Source of the DNA: Fen-1118 sp964491625
GTDB taxonomy: Bacteria > Myxococcota_A > Polyangia > Fen-1088
Direction: 5' to 3'
Assembly: GCA_964491625.1 (NCBI GenBank)
Contig: CAZBIU010000254.1
Coordinates: 1 to 10,157, forward strand
DNA: 10,157 bases
Shown piece by piece: positions 5,777 to 10,157 of the stretch (position 1 is the first letter of the stretch; each line of letters starts with the position of its first letter). A program made the position numbers and the translations under genes. The notes below the pieces were generated by a model. That model did not search any database, was not told the origin of the DNA, and saw only the letters and a program-made list of their open reading frames with translations.

Positions 5777-7960
5777 CTATCGTGGCCTTGTCGCAGCTTC
5801 GCGGTAAGGATGCCCCGATTGATACAGCAGCAAACGCTGTTGAATGCGCCCAGCGAGATCGTCTTGGCCGGTACTGCTCGTCGCCTCAATCGCCCGCTGG
5901 GCTACCGAGACAGCCTGGCTGAAGCGGCCGGCTTCGGCGTAGGCGGCGGCCAACAGATCCAGCGATTGAGGCTCCCGGCAGCCGGTTTTCTCACACAGTT
6001 GCTCGGCCAAGCGGGCCGCTTCACCGGTGTCGCTCGGTTCCGCACCCGCATAGGTGGCAAGGATCCAGGCCAGCTTGGCGAGCGCCGGCGGCCAGTCGGA
6101 TCTGTACCGCAGCGCCTGGCGATACTCGGCCACGGCCTCCACGGTCCTGCCCTGAGCGGCCAATGCGTCGGCCCAGTTGAGATGTGCCTCGGGAAAGTCG
6201 GGCTTGATTCGTAGCGCGGATTGCCACTCGGTATCTGCCTCGTCGAATTTGCCCTGGCCGGCCAAGGCAACCCCCAGGTTGTTGCGGGCCCCGACATAGT
6301 CGGGATTGAGCTGCACGGCCGCCCGATACTCGGCGGTTGCTTCTTCCAGCCGACCCTGCCCGGCGAACGTAAGACCCAAGTTGTTGTGGGCGCGAGGATT
6401 GTTCGGTTTGATCCGAAGGGCCGCTTGAAGCTCTGCGATGGCTTCCTCGGCCCTCCCTAAGCGCGCGTAGGTCAGGCCCAAGTTGTTGTGGGCCTCGGCC
6501 AGGTCCGGGTTCAGCTTCACCGCTGCTAGAAACTCGAGGCTCGCATCAACCAGGCGTCCCTCGCCAAACCAGGCCCGACCCAAGTTGTAGTGGGCGTCGG
6601 CGCAACTGGGCCTGATCCGCAGGGCGGCCTTGTACTCGTCGATGGCCTCCCCAAGCCTGCGCTGGGCGGCCAGGATCATCCCCAGATTGTTGTGCGGCAT
6701 CCAGCCGTCCGGATTCTTGGCGATGGTGTCGCGCCACAGGGTTTCTTGGTCGTGATAGACGCGTGCCTGCCTCCATGTGGCGGCTCCCAAGAGCAGCAGC
6801 ACGGCTGTCCCTGCAAGCCCACCGAGGATGCGGCCGCGCCGGCCCGCCGATTGCGCGATGCTGGCCCCGGTGCCCGCCGCTAGAGCGATCAGGCCAAGGC
6901 TGGCCAAGTACTGGTAGTGGTCCGCGACGAACGAGTAACGGAACGTATAGAGGGGCACGAAGCCCAAGAGCGGCGAGAGCAACGCCACGAAGAATACCAC
7001 CGCCGCAGCCGGAGCCCGGCCCCAGACCTTGCGCTGCCACCACAGGAGCGCTGCGATCAATAGACAACCGATCAGCCAAACGTACTGTCGCGGATCGCGA
7101 ACGTCGATGTCCCAGCGCGGGTAGCTGAAGCTCAAATCTGCCGGCCAGACGACCTTAAGTGCGTAGAACCAGAGCGCGCGCGTGGCGAGCAGCAGCTTCT
7201 GCAAGCCGTTCAGCGTCGTGCCCACATCGCTGTCCCGATAGTTGCCAAGGTGCGACTCCCACCAAATCGACAGCACGCCCATGGCGATGCCCAACGCGAA
7301 AAACGGCGCGACCGGAAGCAGCCTGCGCCGGTCGATGGGAGCCTTTTGCAGCCACAGCACGACAAGCATGGCCGCGGGCAGCGTGCAGGCGGTGGTCTTG
7401 CTCAAGAGGGCCAGGGCGCACAGCAAGAGCGCCAAGCCATAAGACCGCCGCGCCCGCGACGCCCCTGCGCTCGTGAATTTCATCCACGCCAACAGCGCCA
7501 ACAGATAGAAGAGCGTGGACTGGGTATTCTTCAGCTCGGTCACCCAGGCCACGGTCTCGACATTGACCGGGTGGAGCGCCCAAGCCGCTGCGGCAAGCCA
7601 GGCGCCGGGCACGGCCAGCCGCCTCAGCAAAGTCCAAACCAGCAATGCATTGATGGTGTGCAACGCCACGTTGACGGCGTGGTAGCCGAGCGGATGCAAG
7701 CCCCACAGCGTGCGCTCGATCCACAGCGTGGTGAACGCCAGCGGAAAATACTGCGATTGATGGTGAGCCGAGAACCAGATGCGCTGCAGGGCATCGGGCC
7801 CGACCAGCAGCAGGTTCTCGGTCACGTAGGCATCGTCGTCCCAGATGAAGCCCGCGCGAAAGGCCGGGAGGTAGGCCAGCATGGCCAGCAGCACCAGTAG
7901 AGAGCCGCGAACGCCTGCCGATTTCCACAGCTCTTTTGCACGCGCGGTTGTGTTGTGCAT
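5777..7960 (-). CDS. Polytopic membrane GT-C/TMTC-like protein with C-terminal TPR repeats
   Basis: 727 residues. Residues 1-400 hold about 11-12 hydrophobic segments. The first is followed by FIWDDDAYVTEN (38-49), an acidic DD motif in the first external loop as in GT-C glycosyltransferases. The segment ALWFYALKVVWPADLSFSY (262-280) resembles the TMTC/DUF1736 signature. Residues 419-622 are six consecutive 34-residue TPRs (starting 419, 453, 487, 521, 555, 589). A degenerate stretch follows (623-663), then a further TPR-like unit (664-697). The related TMTC proteins are O-mannosyltransferases using lipid-linked sugar; here activity is inferred and the acceptor unknown. The TPR tail could bind substrate proteins. 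The ATG lies after GATGAAGAACC with a weak ribosome site. It looks monocistronic: convergent with the pectate lyase downstream and divergent from the next gene. The family is widespread in Myxococcota, Planctomycetes and Acidobacteria. Confidence 0.85.
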   Translation of the reverse strand: MHNTTARAKELWKSAGVRGSLLVLLAMLAYLPAFRAGFIWDDDAYVTENLLLVGPDALQRIWFSAHHQSQYFPLAFTTLWIERTLWGLHPLGYHAVNVALHTINALLVWTLLRRLAVPGAWLAAAAWALHPVNVETVAWVTELKNTQSTLFYLLALLAWMKFTSAGASRARRSYGLALLLCALALLSKTTACTLPAAMLVVLWLQKAPIDRRRLLPVAPFFALGIAMGVLSIWWESHLGNYRDSDVGTTLNGLQKLLLATRALWFYALKVVWPADLSFSYPRWDIDVRDPRQYVWLIGCLLIAALLWWQRKVWGRAPAAAVVFFVALLSPLLGFVPLYTFRYSFVADHYQYLASLGLIALAAGTGASIAQSAGRRGRILGGLAGTAVLLLLGAATWRQARVYHDQETLWRDTIAKNPDGWMPHNNLGMILAAQRRLGEAIDEYKAALRIRPSCADAHYNLGRAWFGEGRLVDASLEFLAAVKLNPDLAEAHNNLGLTYARLGRAEEAIAELQAALRIKPNNPRAHNNLGLTFAGQGRLEEATAEYRAAVQLNPDYVGARNNLGVALAGQGKFDEADTEWQSALRIKPDFPEAHLNWADALAAQGRTVEAVAEYRQALRYRSDWPPALAKLAWILATYAGAEPSDTGEAARLAEQLCEKTGCREPQSLDLLAAAYAEAGRFSQAVSVAQRAIEATSSTGQDDLAGRIQQRLLLYQSGHPYREAATRPR

Positions 7961-8348
7961 GGTTCTTCATCGCCGGCGTGGGCCGCAAGGCCGTAGCGCC
8001 CGTGTTACAGCGCCGTCGTTCGGCTGCAATTAGACGTCCCGTGCCCCGAAACAGCAAGCGGCGAGTGGTCGAGAACACCGGTGGTATCGCTGCTTGCTAC
8101 GGCATGGCCTATCAGTTCTCAACATCGCCGGACGGCCACCGGTCGATGCGCCGCCTGCGGCGACTTTGGCGCCTGCCAGGGCAATTCGCTACACCATATG
8201 GGACGACCAGTCCGGGCAAACCGTCCTGTGCCACAAGGACGTGTTGGAAGACCGATACCGTTGCGGCCGGTGAAACCTGTGCGGGGGTTCGTCATCAAAT
8301 GCGGCGCAGTTAACCGTTAGGCCCAAGCTTTGTTTCCAGGAGATTGAG
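7961..8348. other. 388-bp intergenic region upstream of two divergent genes
   Basis: No complete gene or RNA is recognised here. It holds a candidate minus-strand promoter (8029-8057) and a small GGCC-GCAA-GGCC hairpin (7981-7992). On the plus strand a frame is open from 8034 to the TGA at 8271-8273 but has no ATG. Its last third has coding-like codon use, so it may be the tail of a lost gene. The right end holds the AGGAG ribosome site (8338-8342) of the next gene. I saw no clear plus-strand promoter. Confidence 0.5.
8029..8057 (-). promoter_or_regulatory. Candidate sigma70-type promoter for the TPR membrane protein
   Basis: The minus strand reads TTGCTG (8052-8057), 17 bp, then TCTAAT (8029-8034). 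The -10 box matches five of six consensus bases and the -35 box three of six. It would give a leader of about 60 nt before the ATG at 7960. Found by eye only. Confidence 0.3.
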
Positions 8349-8786
8349 ATGACAAGAATTCCGTGTGCTGCCCTCCGCCTGTGTTCGCCGGCAATTGCGA
8401 TGTCGCTGTTACTTGCTGCGTGTGGCTCTAGCTCGAGCTCAAAATCGGACGGAAGCGCGGACGGCCCGCGCGCGGACGCGGCAACTGCGGCTGACCTTCC
8501 CGTCGCCAGTGGTCACGATGGCCCCGCGGGGGCTGAGACGCCGGTGCATCCGGACGGAGCCGCGGACGGCCCGATTTCGACATCTGACGGCCCCGGGACG
8601 GCTACCGACGCCAATTCGACCAGCGACGTTGGCCCGGTGACGTCGAACGACGCACCTCCGGCCACCGGCATCGACGGTCACCCGGGGATTGACGCCATCT
8701 CGGCGGCTTTGACGGCCCGTCGACCACAGGCCCCGACGGAAAGTCGGACGGACCGGCTTCAACCTCGGGCCTTGATGCCGGGGTAA
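8349..8786 (+). CDS. N-terminal part of a frameshifted Asp-rich lipoprotein
   Basis: This frame starts at an ATG preceded by AGGAG (8338-8342, 6-nt spacer), the best ribosome site in the window. A signal peptide ends LLAAC with Cys25, a canonical lipobox, followed by a Ser run (GSSSSSKSD). A low-complexity linker rich in DG, DGP and DA steps runs to about residue 117 (IDGHPGIDAI). After position 8699 the character changes abruptly to Arg-rich sequence (ALTARRPQ) and the frame stops at 8784-8786. The expected linker composition continues in the frame two bases on, from 8702. So the last 28 or so residues are read out of frame, and this is the first half of a gene that would be about 424 residues if intact. 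The function is unknown; it is a predicted surface lipoprotein. Confidence 0.7.
   Translation: MTRIPCAALRLCSPAIAMSLLLAACGSSSSSKSDGSADGPRADAATAADLPVASGHDGPAGAETPVHPDGAADGPISTSDGPGTATDANSTSDVGPVTSNDAPPATGIDGHPGIDAISAALTARRPQAPTESRTDRLQPRALMPG
8690..8702 (+). other. Apparent -1 frameshift joining the two lipoprotein halves
   Basis: Frame 2 has a stop at 8690-8692 and the upstream frame loses linker character after 8699, so the shift lies between. Adding one G in TCGGCGGC (8700-8707) would read Ser-Gly-Gly-Phe-Asp-Gly and restore one continuous frame. There is no X-XXY-YYZ slippery heptamer here, so a mutation or an assembly error is more likely than programmed frameshifting. Confidence 0.65.
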
Positions 8787-9622
8787 CTGACGCGGGAACC
8801 GGTATTGACGGTGCTGGCGGCGCGGGAGGATCGCACTTGGACGGGAGCGCCTCGGGAGGTTCGAATGACGCGTCCACGTCCGGTGATGCAGCGGCGCCGT
8901 CAGGCAAGATCGGGATCATCGCGCTCACCCAGACGGTGGAGACCCTTCCGGCGCCGGCCGGGACGATCGTCGCCGCGGGCGCGGTCGCGCAATTCGGATT
9001 CCGCACGGGAAGCAGCTCGTGTACCTCGGTTACTAGCGGGGACTGCCAACTCTTCACCTGCACGCCAGGATCCAGCACGCCGGGGACAGATCTCGTCCAG
9101 GCGGGAAGCATCACAGTGACCGGTCTCGCCACCAGCGTATCGCTTTCCTACATGGCAGCCCAATCCGGCTACATGAGCTCTGCGTACGGTAGCTATCTAT
9201 GGACCGCGTCCACGCCCGCGACGGTCGTGGTGACAGGGTCTGTGGACGTGCCGGCTTTCACCATGAGCGTTGTTGCGCCGAATCCCATCGTGGTTACCTC
9301 GCCGCTGGCACAAGGCGGATCGACCTACGCCATCTCCCGCGCGACGCCTCTAGCCGTCACGTGGACCGGCGGCGTCGAGGGCTCGGTCACGGTAAGCCTT
9401 GCGAGCAACACTGGCCCCAACGGCCAGGTCAGCATCTCTTGCTCCGTGGACGCGGGCATGGGGAAGGTCACGGTTCCCGAGAGCTTCATGGCCGAGCTCG
9501 GTACCTCGGGATCGTTTTCTGCCGGCGTGACCAACGTGGCAACCAAGAACGTCGACGATTGGCTGATGGACTTCCAGGCATCAACCACCGGTGCCCAGGG
9601 CACGGCAACCTTCAGCAACTGA
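8702..9622 (+). CDS. C-terminal part of the same lipoprotein (beta-rich domain), displaced by frameshift
   Basis: About 306 residues are open in this frame from 8693 and have no ATG near the front; only TTG at 8837 could serve, without a ribosome site. Residues encoded from 8702 begin GGFDGPSTTGPDGKSDGPAS, the same Asp/Gly linker as the upstream frame. From about 8906 a beta-rich domain begins (GKIGIIALTQTVETLPAP), with cysteines in SSCTSVTSGDCQLFTC and later SISCSVDAGMGKVTVPESF. It ends TATFSN. The alternating Val/Thr/Ser pattern suggests an extracellular beta-sandwich, and the final part (AVTWTGG through VTVPESFMAEL) looks like a domain recurring in myxobacterial lipoproteins, from memory. 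No catalytic motif is visible. It is convergent with the next gene, 40 bp away, and no clear terminator lies between. Confidence 0.7.
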   Translation, partial: GGFDGPSTTGPDGKSDGPASTSGLDAGVTDAGTGIDGAGGAGGSHLDGSASGGSNDASTSGDAAAPSGKIGIIALTQTVETLPAPAGTIVAAGAVAQFGFRTGSSSCTSVTSGDCQLFTCTPGSSTPGTDLVQAGSITVTGLATSVSLSYMAAQSGYMSSAYGSYLWTASTPATVVVTGSVDVPAFTMSVVAPNPIVVTSPLAQGGSTYAISRATPLAVTWTGGVEGSVTVSLASNTGPNGQVSISCSVDAGMGKVTVPESFMAELGTSGSFSAGVTNVATKNVDDWLMDFQASTTGAQGTATFSN

Positions 9623-9662
9623 GCGGAGCAATTTCCGGATTCTCACACGGACGGATGCTGCC

Positions 9663-10157
9663 CTAAACGCTGCTCCCGTTCCGCACCCGCGCCGTCAGGT
9701 TCGACGCCGGCACGAGCTTATCGCCCCACCCGGGCGGCAACTGCATCGGCACGCCCTCTGACATCGCCGATACCCCGCGCCGCCCGCGAACGGCGTTGTT
9801 CAGGAACACCTCCAGCCGGCGATTCTGTCCGCCGCTGCCGTCGTAGAACAAGCTGACGATCGGCATGTCCACGTCGGCGGACAATCGCCCGTAAATCGCA
9901 GTCGCCACGGTCTCCGGCATGCACCCGAATGGCGCGCAATTGACCACCATGGCAGCGCCCTGCTGAGCGAACTTGATGGCGCGCCCGACGCTGAGCTTGC
10001 CTTCGCCTCCCAGGTAGAACGGAATGTACGGCGTAGCGATATCCAGACACTCCTGGAAGCGCGGCTCGTGCCGGTCGTCCAGGAAGGGGCTGGCGGCGTC
10101 CATCAGCTTCTTTTCCCAGTGCTTCATCCAGGTGTAGGTGATGAAGGTGTCGGCCTT
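9663..10157 (-). CDS. Acyl-CoA dehydratase activase-related protein, C-terminal end (runs off right edge)
   Basis: The last 164 residues and a TAG stop are visible. The frame stays open to the window edge, so the ATG at 10127 is internal and not the start. Recognisable blocks are TPYIPFYLGGEGKLSVGRAI, VVNCAPFGCMPETVATAI and MPIVSLFYDGSGGQNRRLEV. They match the C-terminal region of the large activase proteins of 2-hydroxyacyl-CoA dehydratases (BadF/HgdC ATPase fused to a DUF2229/HgdB-like part). There the G-C-M-P block carries a conserved cysteine thought to contribute to Fe-S binding. Such proteins use ATP to drive electrons onto a dehydratase or reductase partner. The ATPase domains would lie outside the window, so the exact subtype and substrate cannot be judged. 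Nothing links it to the wall-degradation genes. Confidence 0.8.
   Translation of the reverse strand, partial: KADTFITYTWMKHWEKKLMDAASPFLDDRHEPRFQECLDIATPYIPFYLGGEGKLSVGRAIKFAQQGAAMVVNCAPFGCMPETVATAIYGRLSADVDMPIVSLFYDGSGGQNRRLEVFLNNAVRGRRGVSAMSEGVPMQLPPGWGDKLVPASNLTARVRNGSSV

Noticed and set aside
7975..8030. Possible tRNA or small RNA around the GGCC-GCAA-GGCC hairpin
   Set aside because: The stem is only 4 bp and no cloverleaf or other conserved RNA pattern could be drawn.

Overview
The window is GC-rich DNA from a bacterium that is most likely a myxobacterium (phylum Myxococcota, probably order Polyangiales). The grounds are the secreted lipoproteins with very long Gly/Ser/Thr or Pro/Gly/Val linkers, the small six-cysteine module read as CQGAERCDCY in two neighbouring proteins, the NLVKNGDFS-type beta-sandwich domain, and a membrane glycosyltransferase-like protein with a TPR tail. 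This assignment is from pattern memory; no database was searched.

Layout, left to right. Positions 1-1234 (minus strand) hold two tandem paralogous lipoproteins. The first-transcribed one (296-1234) is complete and ends in a carbohydrate-binding-like sandwich; the second runs off the left edge. Positions 1371-3875 (minus) hold an expansin-like lipoprotein followed 12 bp later by an isoprenylcysteine/phospholipid-type methyltransferase, probably one transcript. A 215-bp divergent intergenic region separates the expansin from a plus-strand PelC-like pectate lyase lipoprotein (4091-5743). Converging on the lyase is a large membrane protein with TPRs (5777-7960, minus). After a 388-bp gap comes a plus-strand Asp-rich lipoprotein (8349-9622) split by an apparent single-base deletion near position 8700. 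The right edge holds the C-terminal end of an acyl-CoA dehydratase activase-type protein (9663-10157, minus).

Functional picture. The core is a plant-cell-wall pair: a wall-loosening expansin and a pectate lyase, divergently arranged, each predicted to be lipid-anchored and each carrying a flexible linker of roughly 160-190 residues before its folded domain. Together with the neighbouring lipoprotein that ends in a carbohydrate-binding-like domain, this suggests a cell-surface kit for binding and opening pectin- and cellulose-rich material. The TPR membrane protein could glycosylate secreted proteins, but nothing ties it directly to this kit. No RNA genes, CRISPR arrays, insertion sequences or attachment sites were recognised.
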